A stretch of 64,000 bases of DNA from Mycobacterium sp. 1164966.3 (GCF_001665395.1 NZ_LZSG01000015.1:23866-87865), one strand, 5' to 3'. Counted from the stretch's first letter, positions 36,311 through 46,443 are shown. Program-made: numbers and translations. The notes: generated by a model not told the origin, from the sequence alone.

Positions 36311-37789
36311 ATGACGACGACCGAAAATGCGCTGACCCCCGACGTTCTCAACGGGATCGACTTCAAGATCGCCGATCTGTCGCTGGCGGATTTCGGCCGT
36401 AAGGAACTCGATCTCGCCGAGTACGAGATGCCCGGCCTGATGTCTCTGCGCCGCGAATACGCCGAGGTGCAGCCGCTGAAGGGGGCCCGCATCTCGGGCT
36501 CGCTGCACATGACCGTGCAGACCGCGGTGCTGATCGAAACCCTGACGTCGCTGGGCGCCGAGGTGCGGTGGGCCTCCTGCAACATCTTCTCGACGCAGGA
36601 TCACGCGGCCGCCGCCGTCGTCGTCGGCCCGCATGGCACCCCCGAAGAGCCCAAGGGTGTCCCGGTGTTCGCCTGGAAGGGCGAGACGCTCGAAGAGTAC
36701 TGGTGGTGCGCCGAGCAGATGCTGACCTGGCCGGACCCCGACAAGCCGGCAAATATGATCCTGGACGACGGCGGCGACGCCACCATGATGGTGTTGCGCG
36801 GCATGCAGTACGAGACGGCCGGCGTGGTGCCGCCCGCCGAGGAAGACGACTCCGCCGAATGGAAGGTCTTCCTAAACGTGCTGCGCCAGCGCTTCGAAAC
36901 CGACAAGACCAAGTGGACCAAGATCGCCGATTCGGTCAAGGGCGTCACCGAGGAAACCACCACCGGGGTGCTGCGGCTGTATCAGTTCGCCGCGGCCGGG
37001 GATCTGGCCTTCCCGGCGATCAACGTCAACGACTCGGTGACCAAGTCCAAGTTCGACAACAAGTACGGCACCCGGCACTCGCTGATCGACGGCATCAACC
37101 GCGGCACCGACGCCCTGATCGGCGGCAAGAACGTGTTGATCTGCGGCTACGGCGACGTGGGTAAGGGCTGCGCGGAGGCGGCCAAAGGCCAGGGTGCGCG
37201 GGTCAGCGTCACCGAGATCGACCCGATCAACGCGTTGCAGGCGATGATGGAGGGCTTCCCGGTGGTGACCGTCGAGGAGGCCATCGGTGAGGCCGACATC
37301 GTGGTGACCGCGACCGGCAATAAGGACATCATTTCGCTGGAGCACATGAGGGCCATGAAGGACCACGCCATCTTGGGCAACATCGGCCACTTCGACAACG
37401 AGATACAGATGGCCGCGCTGGAGCGGTCCGGGGCGACGAAGCTCAACATCAAGCCGCAGGTCGATTTGTGGACGTTCGGTGACACCGGCAAGGCGATCAT
37501 CGTGCTGTCCGAGGGCCGCCTGCTGAACCTGGGCAACGCCACCGGCCACCCGTCGTTCGTGATGAGCAACAGCTTCGCCAACCAGGTGATCGCGCAGATC
37601 GAGCTGTGGACCAAGAACGACGAATACGACAACGAGGTATACCGGCTGCCCAAGCACCTCGACGAGAAGGTGGCCCGCATCCACGTCGAGGCGCTCGGCG
37701 GTCACCTCACCAAGCTGACCAAGGACCAGGCCGAATATCTCGGCGTCGACGTCGAAGGCCCCTACAAGCCGGACCACTACCGCTACTAG
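36311..37789 (+). CDS. sahH: S-adenosylhomocysteine hydrolase
   Basis: NAD-dependent enzyme splitting SAH to adenosine and homocysteine, clearing the by-product of methyltransferases. The 492 residues show the NAD-binding segment [19 protein letters not shown], the catalytic region [12 protein letters not shown] with the active Lys, NIGHFDNE and the conserved C-terminal KPDHYRY that reaches the neighbouring subunit. A mycobacterial insert (about 140-185) is present. The ATG at 36311 follows AAGAAGGA. Behind the stop lie two hairpin repeats that may end the transcript. Confidence 0.97.
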   Translation: MTTTENALTPDVLNGIDFKIADLSLADFGRKELDLAEYEMPGLMSLRREYAEVQPLKGARISGSLHMTVQTAVLIETLTSLGAEVRWASCNIFSTQDHAAAAVVVGPHGTPEEPKGVPVFAWKGETLEEYWWCAEQMLTWPDPDKPANMILDDGGDATMMVLRGMQYETAGVVPPAEEDDSAEWKVFLNVLRQRFETDKTKWTKIADSVKGVTEETTTGVLRLYQFAAAGDLAFPAINVNDSVTKSKFDNKYGTRHSLIDGINRGTDALIGGKNVLICGYGDVGKGCAEAAKGQGARVSVTEIDPINALQAMMEGFPVVTVEEAIGEADIVVTATGNKDIISLEHMRAMKDHAILGNIGHFDNEIQMAALERSGATKLNIKPQVDLWTFGDTGKAIIVLSEGRLLNLGNATGHPSFVMSNSFANQVIAQIELWTKNDEYDNEVYRLPKHLDEKVARIHVEALGGHLTKLTKDQAEYLGVDVEGPYKPDHYRY

Positions 37790-37806
37790 GCGCTTTCAGG
37801 GCACGA

Positions 37807-37858
37807 GTGCGCGGCCAGCCGCACGTTCGACATCGAGTGTGCGGCCAGTCGCACACTC
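37807..37858. repeat. Hairpin repeats after sahH (copies 3 and 4)
   Basis: Two copies of the GTGCGGCC-type palindrome also found after fadE25. The second copy, GAGTGTGCG-GCCAGT-CGCACACTC at 37835-37858, is a perfect 9-bp stem with a 6-base loop and is a plausible transcription terminator between sahH and tmk, although there is no following T run. Confidence 0.7.
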
Positions 37859-37881
37859 AGGGGCGGCGTTAGGCTCGCGCG

Positions 37882-38523
37882 ATGCTGATCGCGATCGAAG
37901 GCGTTGACGGCGCCGGCAAGCGCACGCTGTCCGACGGGTTGCGCACCGCCTTCGAGGCCGACGGGAAGTCGGTGGCCACGCTGGCCTTCCCGCGATATGG
38001 CCAGTCGATACCGGCCGACATCGCCGCGGAGGCCCTGCACGGCGAGCACGGTGACCTCGCGTCGTCGGTGTATGCGATGGCGATGCTGTTCGCGCTCGAC
38101 CGCGCCGGCGCCGTCGAACAGATCGGGCAACTGCGCCGCGAGCACGATGTCGTGATCCTGGATCGCTACGTCGCCTCCAACGCTGCATACAGCGCGGCCC
38201 GCCTGCACCAGGACGCGGCCGGGGAGGCGGCGGCCTGGGTACAGCGGATCGAATACCAGCGATTCGGGGTGCCCGCGCCCGACTGCCAGGTGCTGCTCGC
38301 GGTGCCCGCCGAACTCGCCGGGCAGCGGGCCCGCAGCCGGGCCGAGATCGAGCCGGGCCGGGTCCGCGACAGCTACGAACGCGACGACGGACTTCAGCAG
38401 CGCACCGGCGCGGTGTACGCCGGCCTGGCCGCCGCCGGCTGGGGCGGACCGTGGCTGATCGTCGACGCGGACGTCGATCCGGGCCGTTTGGCGACCACCT
38501 TGACCCGTGGCGGGCTCATCTGA
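37882..38523 (+). CDS. tmk: Thymidylate kinase
   Basis: Phosphorylates dTMP to dTDP. The 213 residues show the P-loop GVDGAGKRT (about 7-15), the DRY motif in VVILDRYVASN, and the lid segment RSRAEIEPGR. Length equals that of the M. tuberculosis enzyme (Rv3247c). The ATG at 37882 sits just behind the hairpin repeats, so tmk probably has its own promoter or is reached by read-through. It precedes mtrA by about 100 bases. Confidence 0.94.
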   Translation: MLIAIEGVDGAGKRTLSDGLRTAFEADGKSVATLAFPRYGQSIPADIAAEALHGEHGDLASSVYAMAMLFALDRAGAVEQIGQLRREHDVVILDRYVASNAAYSAARLHQDAAGEAAAWVQRIEYQRFGVPAPDCQVLLAVPAELAGQRARSRAEIEPGRVRDSYERDDGLQQRTGAVYAGLAAAGWGGPWLIVDADVDPGRLATTLTRGGLI

Positions 38524-38626
38524 GGCCGCCCGGAGCCCGGATTTGGGCGATATTTGCCCTTCGAAGCAACAAGCCGCCACGAAACGCCCGTGTGGTAGCC
38601 CAGTTTTGTCCCGATCTGGTGACACC

Positions 38627-39313
38627 ATGGACAGCATGAGGCAAAGGATTCTCGTCGTCGATGACGACGCTTCGCTGGCGGAGATGCTGACCATCGTGCT
38701 GCGCGGGGAGGGCTTCGACACCGCGGTCGTCGGCGACGGCACCCAGGCCCTGACCGCGGTACGCGAGCTGCGTCCCGATTTGGTGCTGCTGGACTTGATG
38801 CTGCCCGGCATGAACGGCATCGACGTGTGCCGGGTATTGCGTGCGGACTCCGGCGTCCCGATCGTGATGCTGACCGCCAAGACCGACACCGTGGACGTGG
38901 TGCTGGGCCTGGAGTCAGGGGCCGACGACTACATCATGAAGCCGTTCAAGCCCAAGGAGCTGGTCGCGCGAGTGCGGGCACGGCTGCGGCGAAACGACGA
39001 CGAGCCGGCCGAGATGCTGTCCATCGCCGACGTCGAGATCGACGTGCCGGCCCACAAGGTGACTCGCAACGGCGAGCAGATCTCGCTGACACCGCTGGAG
39101 TTCGACCTGTTGGTCGCGTTGGCGCGTAAACCCCGCCAGGTGTTTACTCGTGATGTGCTGCTCGAACAGGTATGGGGATACCGGCACCCGGCGGATACCC
39201 GCCTGGTGAACGTGCACGTCCAGCGTCTGCGCGCCAAGGTCGAGAAAGACCCGGAGAACCCGACTGTGGTTCTCACCGTTCGAGGAGTGGGATACAAGGC
39301 CGGACCTCCGTGA
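38627..39313 (+). CDS. mtrA: Response regulator MtrA
   Basis: OmpR/PhoB-type regulator, essential in M. tuberculosis, controlling cell-wall and division genes and binding near oriC. The 228 residues are almost identical to my memory of the M. tuberculosis protein: receiver with VVDDDASL, phospho-acceptor Asp56 in VLLDLML and Lys in YIMKPFKPKE, then a winged-helix domain with LVNVHVQRLRAKVE and VRGVGYKAGPP. The ATG at 38627 gives the conserved length; the frame is open further upstream but not conserved. Confidence 0.97.
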   Translation: MDSMRQRILVVDDDASLAEMLTIVLRGEGFDTAVVGDGTQALTAVRELRPDLVLLDLMLPGMNGIDVCRVLRADSGVPIVMLTAKTDTVDVVLGLESGADDYIMKPFKPKELVARVRARLRRNDDEPAEMLSIADVEIDVPAHKVTRNGEQISLTPLEFDLLVALARKPRQVFTRDVLLEQVWGYRHPADTRLVNVHVQRLRAKVEKDPENPTVVLTVRGVGYKAGPP

Positions 39314-39389
39314 CCTGCCCTGCAGACGATGCATGGCGCTCGGGGCACCCCAGCTTGCGAGGGGACGACTTTGAGGGGGACCGGCGCCG

Positions 39390-41072
39390 GTGACGTGGGG
39401 CTCACGGCGGCGCACACGCGGTCGTTGGGGGCGATCGGGTCCCATGGCACGCGGCATGAGCGCGCTGAGCCGGGCCGTGAGCGTTGCCTGGCGGCGATCG
39501 CTACAGCTGCGAGTCGTTTCGCTGACGCTTGGACTGTCGCTGGCCGTGATCTTGGCGCTGGGCTTCGTGCTGACCAGCCAGCTCACCAATCGGGTGCTCG
39601 ACGTCAAGGTCAAAGCCGCCATCGAGCAGATCGAGCGGGCGCGAACCACGGTCAGTGGGATCGTCAACGGCGAGGAGACCCGCTCGCTGGACAGCAGCCT
39701 GCAGCTGGCCCGTAACACCCTGACCTCCAAAACCGACCCGGCCTCGGCCGTCGGCCTCGCCGGAGCGTTCGACGCGGTGCTGATGGTGCCAGGCGACGGC
39801 CCGCGCGCGGCGACCACCGCAGGGCCCGTCGAGCAGGTGCCCGGCTCGTTGCGCGGCTTCGTCAAGGCCGGGCAAGCAGCCTACCAATACGCCACCGTGC
39901 ACACCGAGGGCTACAGCGGGCCGGCGCTGATCATCGGCACGCCGACGTCGTCGCGGGTGGCCAACCTCGAGCTCTACCTGATCTTTCCGCTCAAGAACGA
40001 GCAGGCCACGGTCACGCTGGTGCGCGGCACGATGGCCACCGGCGGCCTGGTGCTGCTGGTGCTGTTCGCCGGCATCGCGATCCTGGTCTCGCGCCAGGTG
40101 GTGGTGCCGGTGCGGTCGGCGTCGCGGATCGCCGAGCGGTTCGCCGAAGGGCATCTGTCCGAACGGATGCCGGTGCGAGGTGAGGACGACATGGCGCGGC
40201 TGGCGGTCTCGTTCAACGACATGGCCGAGAGCCTGTCCCGGCAGATCGCCCAGCTGGAGGAGTTCGGTAACCTGCAGCGCCGCTTCACCTCCGACGTCAG
40301 CCACGAGCTGCGGACACCGCTGACCACCGTGCGGATGGCCGCCGACTTGATCTACGACCACAGCTCCGACCTCGATCCCACACTGCGGCGCTCCACCGAG
40401 CTGATGGTCAACGAGCTGGACCGGTTCGAGACCCTGCTCAACGACCTGCTGGAGATTTCCCGGCACGACGCCGGTGTGGCCGAGTTGTCCGTTGAGGCAG
40501 TGGACCTGCGCACCACCGTCAACAGCGCGCTGGGCAATGTCGGCCACTTGGCCGAGGAGGCGGGCATCACGCTGCGGGTCGACCTGCCCACCGAGGAGGT
40601 GATCGCCGAGGTCGACGCCCGCCGGGTGGAGCGGATCCTGCGCAACCTGATCGCCAACGCCATCGACCACGCCGAGCACCAGCCGGTGGACATCAGGATG
40701 GCCGCCGACGAAGACACGGTGGCCGTCACCGTCCGCGACTACGGGGTGGGGCTGCGGCCCGGCGAGGAGAAGCTGGTGTTCAGCCGGTTCTGGCGTTCGG
40801 ACCCGTCGCGGGTACGGCGCTCCGGCGGCACCGGGCTGGGTCTGGCGATCAGCATCGAGGACGCCCGGCTGCACCAGGGCCGGCTGGAAGCGTGGGGCGA
40901 GCCGGGCGAAGGCGCCTGCTTCCGGCTGACGCTTCCCCTGTTCCGGGGTCACAAGGTCACCACCAGCCCGCTGCCCATGAAACCGATCCCCCAGACGCCT
41001 GCCCAACCGCCGCAGGCTGCCGGGCCGTCGCGCCAAGAGCGTCAGCGTGAGCACGCCGAACGGAGTGGGTGA
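39390..41072 (+). CDS. mtrB: Sensor histidine kinase MtrB
   Basis: Partner kinase of MtrA. The 560 residues contain TM1 (about 43-63), an extracytoplasmic sensor region, TM2 (about 215-234), HAMP to about 285, the HisKA box with phospho-acceptor His305 in [11 protein letters not shown], the N box [22 protein letters not shown] and [11 protein letters not shown] Pro/Gln-rich tail follows. The GTG at 39390 gives the conserved Arg-rich N-terminus. The stop overlaps the lpqB start, so mtrA, mtrB and lpqB are one operon, as in other actinobacteria. Confidence 0.96.
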   Translation: MTWGSRRRTRGRWGRSGPMARGMSALSRAVSVAWRRSLQLRVVSLTLGLSLAVILALGFVLTSQLTNRVLDVKVKAAIEQIERARTTVSGIVNGEETRSLDSSLQLARNTLTSKTDPASAVGLAGAFDAVLMVPGDGPRAATTAGPVEQVPGSLRGFVKAGQAAYQYATVHTEGYSGPALIIGTPTSSRVANLELYLIFPLKNEQATVTLVRGTMATGGLVLLVLFAGIAILVSRQVVVPVRSASRIAERFAEGHLSERMPVRGEDDMARLAVSFNDMAESLSRQIAQLEEFGNLQRRFTSDVSHELRTPLTTVRMAADLIYDHSSDLDPTLRRSTELMVNELDRFETLLNDLLEISRHDAGVAELSVEAVDLRTTVNSALGNVGHLAEEAGITLRVDLPTEEVIAEVDARRVERILRNLIANAIDHAEHQPVDIRMAADEDTVAVTVRDYGVGLRPGEEKLVFSRFWRSDPSRVRRSGGTGLGLAISIEDARLHQGRLEAWGEPGEGACFRLTLPLFRGHKVTTSPLPMKPIPQTPAQPPQAAGPSRQERQREHAERSG

Positions 41073-42838
41073 TGCGACGGTTGCTGACGACGATGCGGCT
41101 GGTTTGCGCGGCCGTCCTGCTCGCCGGTTGCGCGGGAGTGCCAAGTTCGTCGGCCCCGCAGGCCATCGGCACCATCGAGCGACCGGCGCCGTCGAATCTG
41201 CCCAAGCCCACCCCGGGCATGGATCCCGACGTGCTGCTGCGCGAATTCCTCAAGGCCACCGCCGACCCCGCCAACCGGCATCTGGCGGCGCGCCAGTTCC
41301 TCACCCAATCGGCCTCCAACTCCTGGGACGACGCCGGTAGCGCACTGCTGATCGACCATGTGGTTTTCGTCGAAACCCGTGCCGCCGAACGTGTTACGGC
41401 GTCGATGCGGGCCGACATCCTGGGCTCGCTGTCCGACGTGGGGGTGTTCGAGACCGCCGAGGGTGTGCTGCCCGACCCCGGTCAGATCGAATTGGTCAAG
41501 ACGTCGGGTGGCTGGCGAATCGACCGTCTGCCCAACGGGGTCTTCCTGGACTGGCAACAATTTCAGGCGACGTACAAACGCAACACCCTGTATTTCGCCG
41601 ACCCCACCGGCAAGACCGTGGTTCCCGACCCGCGCTATGTCGCGGTGTCCGACCATGACCAGCTGGCCACCGAACTCGTCTCCAAACTGCTGGCCGGGCC
41701 GCGCCCGGAGATGGCGCGCACCGTGCGCAACCTGCTGGCCCCGCCACTGCGGCTGCGCGGACCGGTAACCCGGGCCGACGGAGGCAAGAACGGCATCGGC
41801 AGCGGCTACGGCGGGGCGCGGATCGATCTGGAGAAACTGACCACCACCGATCCGCACAGCAGGCAATTGCTTGCCGCACAGATCATTTGGACCCTGGCGC
41901 GGGCCGACATCCGCGGGCCGTACGTGATCAACGCCGACGGAGCTCCGCTGGACGACAGGTTCGCCGAGGGGTGGAACACCTCCGATGTCGCCGCCACCGA
42001 CCCGGGTGTGGCCGACGGCGCCGGCGCGGGCCTGCACGCGCTGGTGAACGGATCATTGGTCGGAGTGGACGCACAGCGCGTCACTCCGCTGGCCGGGGCC
42101 TTCGGACGCATGGGCGACCAGACGGGTGCGGCCCTGTCGCGCAGTGGGCGCCAGGTGGCATCCGTGGTGACGCTGCGACGCGGCGCCCCGGACATGGCCG
42201 CTTCGTTGTGGATCGGAGACCTCGGGGGCGAGGCCGTCCAGTCCGCCGACGGGCACAGCCTCTCGCGCCCCAGCTGGGCGCTGGACGACGCCGTCTGGGT
42301 GGTGGTCGACTCCAACAATGTGCTGCGGGCGATCCCGGAGCCGGCGTCGGGACAGCCGGCGCGTATCCCGGTCGATTCCGCGGCGGTGGCCAGCCGCTTT
42401 CCGGGGCCGATCACCGATCTGCAGCTGTCCCGGGACGGGACCCGCGCCGCGATGGTGATCGCCGGGGAAGTGATCCTGGCGGGCGTCGAGCAGACCCAGG
42501 CCGGCCAGTTCGCGCTGACCTATCCGCGGCGGCTGGGGTTTGGGTTGGGTGCCTCGGTGGTGTCGCTGTACTGGCGAACCGGCGACGACATCGTGGTGAC
42601 CCGCAACGATGCCACTCACCCGGTGTCTTATGTGAACCTCGATGGGGTGAACTCCGATGCGCCGGCCCGCGGGTTGGCGATTCCGCTGTTCTCGATCGCG
42701 GCCAACCCGTCGACGGTCTACGTCGGAGCCCCGCAAGGAGTGCTGCAGTATTCGGCCTCGGTTGCCGAAAGCCAGCAGGGCTGGCTGGAGGTGCCCGGGC
42801 TGATGGCGCCGGGCGCGGCACCGGTATTACCTGGCTGA
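41069..42838 (+). CDS. lpqB: Lipoprotein LpqB
   Basis: Membrane lipoprotein reported to interact with the MtrB sensor domain and modulate MtrAB. The 589-residue protein has a lipobox LLAGC with lipidated Cys21 (from GTG 41069), a GerMN domain in the first half (about 110-280, including [14 protein letters not shown] before it) and a C-terminal beta-propeller-like LpqB domain. GTG 41069 overlaps the mtrB stop; ATG 41072 is directly behind and may be used instead. The end overlaps the convergent O-methyltransferase pseudogene by 12 bases, marking the left boundary of the accessory island. Confidence 0.95.
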   Translation: MMRRLLTTMRLVCAAVLLAGCAGVPSSSAPQAIGTIERPAPSNLPKPTPGMDPDVLLREFLKATADPANRHLAARQFLTQSASNSWDDAGSALLIDHVVFVETRAAERVTASMRADILGSLSDVGVFETAEGVLPDPGQIELVKTSGGWRIDRLPNGVFLDWQQFQATYKRNTLYFADPTGKTVVPDPRYVAVSDHDQLATELVSKLLAGPRPEMARTVRNLLAPPLRLRGPVTRADGGKNGIGSGYGGARIDLEKLTTTDPHSRQLLAAQIIWTLARADIRGPYVINADGAPLDDRFAEGWNTSDVAATDPGVADGAGAGLHALVNGSLVGVDAQRVTPLAGAFGRMGDQTGAALSRSGRQVASVVTLRRGAPDMAASLWIGDLGGEAVQSADGHSLSRPSWALDDAVWVVVDSNNVLRAIPEPASGQPARIPVDSAAVASRFPGPITDLQLSRDGTRAAMVIAGEVILAGVEQTQAGQFALTYPRRLGFGLGASVVSLYWRTGDDIVVTRNDATHPVSYVNLDGVNSDAPARGLAIPLFSIAANPSTVYVGAPQGVLQYSASVAESQQGWLEVPGLMAPGAAPVLPG

Positions 42839-43888
42839 CTTAGGCTTCGTGGCGAGCTGTAGACCGAGATTGCCGCTCCTCAGGGGAATCGGTTCCGGCG
42901 CCGGTCGCAACCCTGCATCGCGCTGCCACTCGGCGATTTGACGCGCTGTCCAGGTACCGGATCGACTTGTCATGCCGAAGTAGAGTTCGCTCAATGCGCT
43001 GAACTGACCCATGCCGTCGCCGTGTTCGGTTCGGATGGGTTCGATGACCGCGAGGACGCCGCCCGGCCGCAATGCCCGACTCAACCGGGCTAACAAGTAG
43101 GCGTTCTGCGCCGCGCTGAAGTGGTGTGCGAGGTTGGACAGCAGCGCCAAATCATAGGTCTCGATACCGAATTCGTGCGTCAACGCGTCAGCTTCAAGAT
43201 GCACGACACGATTGCCCATCTTCTCGGCAGCCAGCAGCGGTGCGGCCCCCCTGACCGCCTCAGGCAGGTCTAGTACCACCGATCGCAAGCAGGTATGAAG
43301 CCGGCAGAGTGCGACCGAATAGTAGCCATGTGAGCCGCCGATATCGATCATGTCGGATGCGCCGCACGGGACCGGAATAGTCTGTGCGGCTTGTGATGCC
43401 GTCTGGCCGGCCAGCGCGCGCATCGAGCGCTGATAACGGTGCCACTGCTCATCAGTGATGTGCCGGTGCACATCGATGGCGTTGCCTGTGCGCAGCTAGT
43501 CTTCGAGGTGGTCCATCAGATCCCACTCGTCGAACGCGAACAGCACGGTGTCGACGAGCGAGTCGGGAGTTCCCGCCAGCAGGCAGTGACGCGCCATTGG
43601 CGTCAACGCGTATTGGCCATTGTGGACATACACGTAGCCGGATCCCGCGAGCGCAGTCAGGAGTTTCTGTGTTGCTTCTGGGTCGGTTCGACAGCGGTTG
43701 GCGATTTCCGTGACGGTCTCGGCCTGCCGATCCAATGATTCGAAGACACCAAGCTTGGTTGCCGCCATGACCGTACGGGCAAGACCGAATGCGTAGTGGG
43801 TTTCAAAGAATGGCACTGGCACCCGTATAGACGCCAGGGCTTCCCGTTCTTCCGGGTTGTCCGGAACCAAGCCGAGGCGCATGGTCAC
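42827..43888 (-). pseudogene. O-methyltransferase (PF00891-type) split by an in-frame TAG
   Basis: Two frame-aligned halves make one O-methyltransferase of about 353 codons. The first (43888 to 43496) is the N-terminal dimerisation/winged-helix domain with THYAFGLARTVMAATKLGVF and TVTEIANRCRTDPEATQKLL. The second (to 42827) is the catalytic domain with the SAM motif MIDIGGSHGYYSVALCRL, LSNLAHHF and RPGGVLAVIEPI. Codon 131 is TAG (43496-43498), followed directly by in-frame LRTGNAIDVHRH. Apart from this single stop the gene looks healthy, so recent inactivation, sequencing error and read-through all remain possible. It overlaps the upstream flavoprotein remnant by ATGA. Confidence 0.85.
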
Positions 43889-44355
43889 TCGGTTGCCTTG
43901 GCAGGCAGAATGTTTGGATTACTGCAGAATATGTTGTCCGGATCGTATTTGGTCTTGATCACTGCCAGCCGTTCGTATTTCCCGCCGCGGTAAGCGTCCT
44001 GGACTCGGTCGCCGTCGTCGACAGCCATGAAATTCGAGCACAAGCCGCCGGTCTGCCAGCGTCCCAGCACGTTGATGAGGTAATCAGACTGACGGTCAGT
44101 GAATGCGGTGTCGTCTTCGCGAAGCCCATCCTGGGCGCCGCGTTGATAACCGAACTCGATGGCCGAGAGCTCGTTGGGCAATCGTGTTGCTGACTCGACG
44201 AGACTTTCGATGCAGCCGCTGATTTCGTCGAGGGAACCGCCCTTGGCAACATCTGTGTCGGTAGCGCACCGAAGCACTACCGCGGGGTTGCGCTCAATCA
44301 TGTAGTTCCCGATTCGACGTTGGAACTGGAGTGAGGATGGCGCGGATTCACCACG
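43885..44355 (-). pseudogene. FAD-linked oxidase (berberine-bridge type), internally deleted remnant
   Basis: The frame from TGA 44356 to 43885 encodes two non-adjacent parts of an FAD-linked oxidase usually ~460 residues long. RRIGNYMIERNPAVVLRCAT and DTDVAKG match the start of the FAD-binding domain. Immediately afterwards comes the C-terminal part, including YLINVLGRWQTGG and the BBE motif KYERLAVIKTKYDPDNIFCSNPNI. About 300 residues, including the covalent-flavin His region, are missing without loss of frame. An ATG at 44301 could start a 138-residue product, but no enzyme activity is expected. It was probably once co-transcribed with the O-methyltransferase. Confidence 0.8.
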
Positions 44356-44624
44356 TCACCGACGAGCCGACTGTTTAGCGCGCTCAGCTCTTGATCTGAA
44401 AAGGACTGGGCGGAAAGAGATTCCTTCCTGCTCACGGGCTTGCCGCTGGTGTCGACGATGGTTTGGATAGCACGATCCCGACGGTAGTGGGATACCCGCC
44501 GGACGCCCTAGCCGATTAGCGCAATGCTCTGGACGGAGCGCGCAGAGTGGTGCTCGCGGCCTAGCGCGGCAAATTCAGCGGAGCTAGCGTTGCGTGCGCC
44601 GCGCGAAGAGGGGATCTGCAGACG
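44356..44624. other. Intergenic region before the first AraC-type gene
   Basis: Divergent gap between the flavoprotein remnant and the first AraC-type regulator; together with the remnant's 5' part over 300 bases lack an intact gene. The sequence CCTAGCGCGGCAAATTC at 44560-44576 closely resembles CCTAGCGCGCAAAT at 49191-49204, so it may be a regulator site. No gene is visible. Confidence 0.5.
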
Positions 44625-45695
44625 GTGAGCGAAGGCGACCCAGCGACGGAAGGACCGACTGCCGACACTGCCGATTCGCGCCTATGGACGCCGGCCAAGG
44701 GGTTCGACGACTTTGCCCTGGTGTGCTGCGGCCAACCTCACCTACATCTGCTGAGTGATCCCGACGAATTCTCTCTTATTCAGCGGGTGGGCCGGATGGG
44801 TTTCGTCACGGTCTCCGAAATCGTCCTCGGCGCCGATATTTCAATGGACGCCGGCGAAATGTGCGGTGCCTATCGAATTGTTGTTCCGCTGTCCGGCCGC
44901 GTCCAGGGTGTGTATCGGGGATCGTCTCTCACCACCGGGCCCGGCGTGGCCTCCGTGTATGGGCCGGAGGGCCACACTGCAGGGCATTGGACGGCTGGCA
45001 CCAGATTGATCTCTTTGAAAGTGGACCGATCGGCTGTCGATGATGCGCTCAGCGATGCACTTGGTCGGCATGTGACGGCTCAACCCGACTTCGCGCCCGT
45101 CATGCCGACAAATTCGACAACTACCCGTAGCTGGATCAACATGGTGATGCTGCTCAAGGAGCAGTTGTTCCGGCCAGAAACCGTACTGAACCAACCGCTG
45201 GTCGGCTTGCCATTCGTCGACAGCCTGGTGCGGGGGTTCCTGCTCGCCGCGGAGCACCTCCACCGGGACGCCCTCTTCAGAGATGAACGGACGGGTGCAC
45301 CCCGCGCTATTCGTAAGGCGATCGAAATCATTGAAGAGGAAGCAGATTCGCCCTTGACGCTGTCCTCGATCGCCGCGCGTTGTCATGTCAGTGTTCGATC
45401 ACTACAGCATGGCTTCCGACGTCATTTGAGCACTTCCCCGATGGCTTATCTGCGCGAGGTCCGACTGCGCCGGGCCCACCAGACGTTGCTCAGGGCCGAT
45501 CCGTCGGCGGTTACGGTGGCCTCGATTGCGTATCAATGGGGTTTCAGCAACCTCGGCCGGTTCGCGGCCGCCCATGGGGCTCGCTATGGTGAGACGCCGA
45601 CCGAGACCTTGCACCGCAGTGCTTCCGGGCTTGCCGCTGCTGCACCGACTCTGCGTGAATTGGGCACAACCTCGCGCAGGGAGGCGATCCGGTGA
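44625..45695 (+). CDS. AraC-family transcriptional regulator (island paralogue 1)
   Basis: A 356-residue regulator with an AraC-binding-like N-terminal domain (about 20-215; WTPAKGFDDFALVCCG, ISMDAGEMCGAYRIVVPLSG) and a C-terminal double helix-turn-helix (about 240-340; TLSSIAARCHVSVRSLQHGF, then VASIAYQWGFSNLGRFAAAH). The layout matches mycobacterial AraC proteins that control neighbouring oxidoreductase genes. Ligand unknown. The GTG at 44625 is preceded by GAGGGGATC. It is clearly paralogous to the products at 46018, 46434 and 49192-50232. Confidence 0.9.
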   Translation: MSEGDPATEGPTADTADSRLWTPAKGFDDFALVCCGQPHLHLLSDPDEFSLIQRVGRMGFVTVSEIVLGADISMDAGEMCGAYRIVVPLSGRVQGVYRGSSLTTGPGVASVYGPEGHTAGHWTAGTRLISLKVDRSAVDDALSDALGRHVTAQPDFAPVMPTNSTTTRSWINMVMLLKEQLFRPETVLNQPLVGLPFVDSLVRGFLLAAEHLHRDALFRDERTGAPRAIRKAIEIIEEEADSPLTLSSIAARCHVSVRSLQHGFRRHLSTSPMAYLREVRLRRAHQTLLRADPSAVTVASIAYQWGFSNLGRFAAAHGARYGETPTETLHRSASGLAAAAPTLRELGTTSRREAIR

Positions 45696-46017
45696 GTCGG
45701 GAGTGGACCATAGCCTCGTCGCCGTGGATGCCATAAGCCTACGGGGGGTTCAACCCAAAGGCGTTGTCGGCATAGGTTGTTCGATTGACAACCAGATGCT
45801 GAAGTCCTCAGCCCCGTGTTGGTAGCCCGGGCGGCGGGGACTTGGTCGTCAGTCGGTGATTGGGTGGGCCCGGCACGCCGACTAGCCAGATTGCGCACGT
45901 TTATGCCCAGATTGCGCAAATTTGTGGCAGCGGGATATCGAACCGGTTCCGGCGGCGCTAGCGTGGAATGCGGAATGTGGATGAGATATTACTACAGAAA
46001 GTGAGTGAGGCGACGGA
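45696..46017. other. Intergenic region with direct repeats and inverted repeats
   Basis: This 322-base gap has no supported gene. It contains GGGTTCAACCC near 45747-45757, an inverted repeat GGTTGT-N7-ACAACC at 45775-45793 and, importantly, a direct repeat at 45886-45923 listed separately. Together they form the likely promoter region of the truncated AraC gene and the AraC gene following it. Confidence 0.55.
45886..45923. promoter_or_regulatory. Direct repeat, candidate AraC-family operator
   Basis: CCAGATTGCGCACGTTT (45886-45902) and CCAGATTGCGCAAATTT (45907-45923) are direct repeats, 15 of 17 bases identical, whose starts are 21 bases apart, i.e. two helical turns. AraC-family proteins typically bind such tandem sites. 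GCGCAAAT also occurs at 49197-49204, before the LLM gene. Confidence 0.55.
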
Positions 46018-46443
46018 GTGGCGGAACGGCCCACAGTGGATGCTTCCGGTATGCATACCTGCGCGACAACAGGATTCGATAATTTTGGATTTTCGTGCTG
46101 CGGCGAGCGCGACCTCCATTTGGTGAGAGATTCCGAATCATTCGTCCTCACGCAGCGGGCGGGCCGCATAGGGTCGGTCACCCTGGCTAAAGTCGTCGGG
46201 TCTGATATGTCGATGGATTGCGGACAGCGCTGGTATTTGCACGAGGTGCGATTGCGTGGAGTACACCAGAGCTTGCTCGAGTCTGATCCATCGACAGTCA
46301 CCGTGGCCTCCGTTGCTTGCCATGGGGGTTTCGCCAATCTCGGCCGGTTCGCCGCCGCCCACAATGCCCGGTACGGTGAACCGCCGCTGAAGACATTGCG
46401 TCGCAGGACGTTCAGCGCAGGACGAAGAAGCCGATGCGGATGA
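46018..46443 (+). CDS. Internally deleted AraC-type regulator (mini-protein or pseudogene)
   Basis: An open frame of 141 residues that joins the first ~70 residues of an AraC-type paralogue (GFDNFGFSCCGERDLHLV, SDMSMDCG) directly to its last ~70 (YLHEVRLRGVHQSLLESD, VASVACHGGFANLGRFAAAH). Comparison with the intact neighbours shows about 210 residues missing in frame, including most of the sensor domain and the first helix-turn-helix. The second helix-turn-helix remains. A GAGG ribosome site precedes the GTG at 46018. It could be a silent relic or a dominant-negative DNA-binding fragment; expression is unknown. Its end overlaps the next AraC gene by 10 bases. Confidence 0.75.
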   Translation: MAERPTVDASGMHTCATTGFDNFGFSCCGERDLHLVRDSESFVLTQRAGRIGSVTLAKVVGSDMSMDCGQRWYLHEVRLRGVHQSLLESDPSTVTVASVACHGGFANLGRFAAAHNARYGEPPLKTLRRRTFSAGRRSRCG

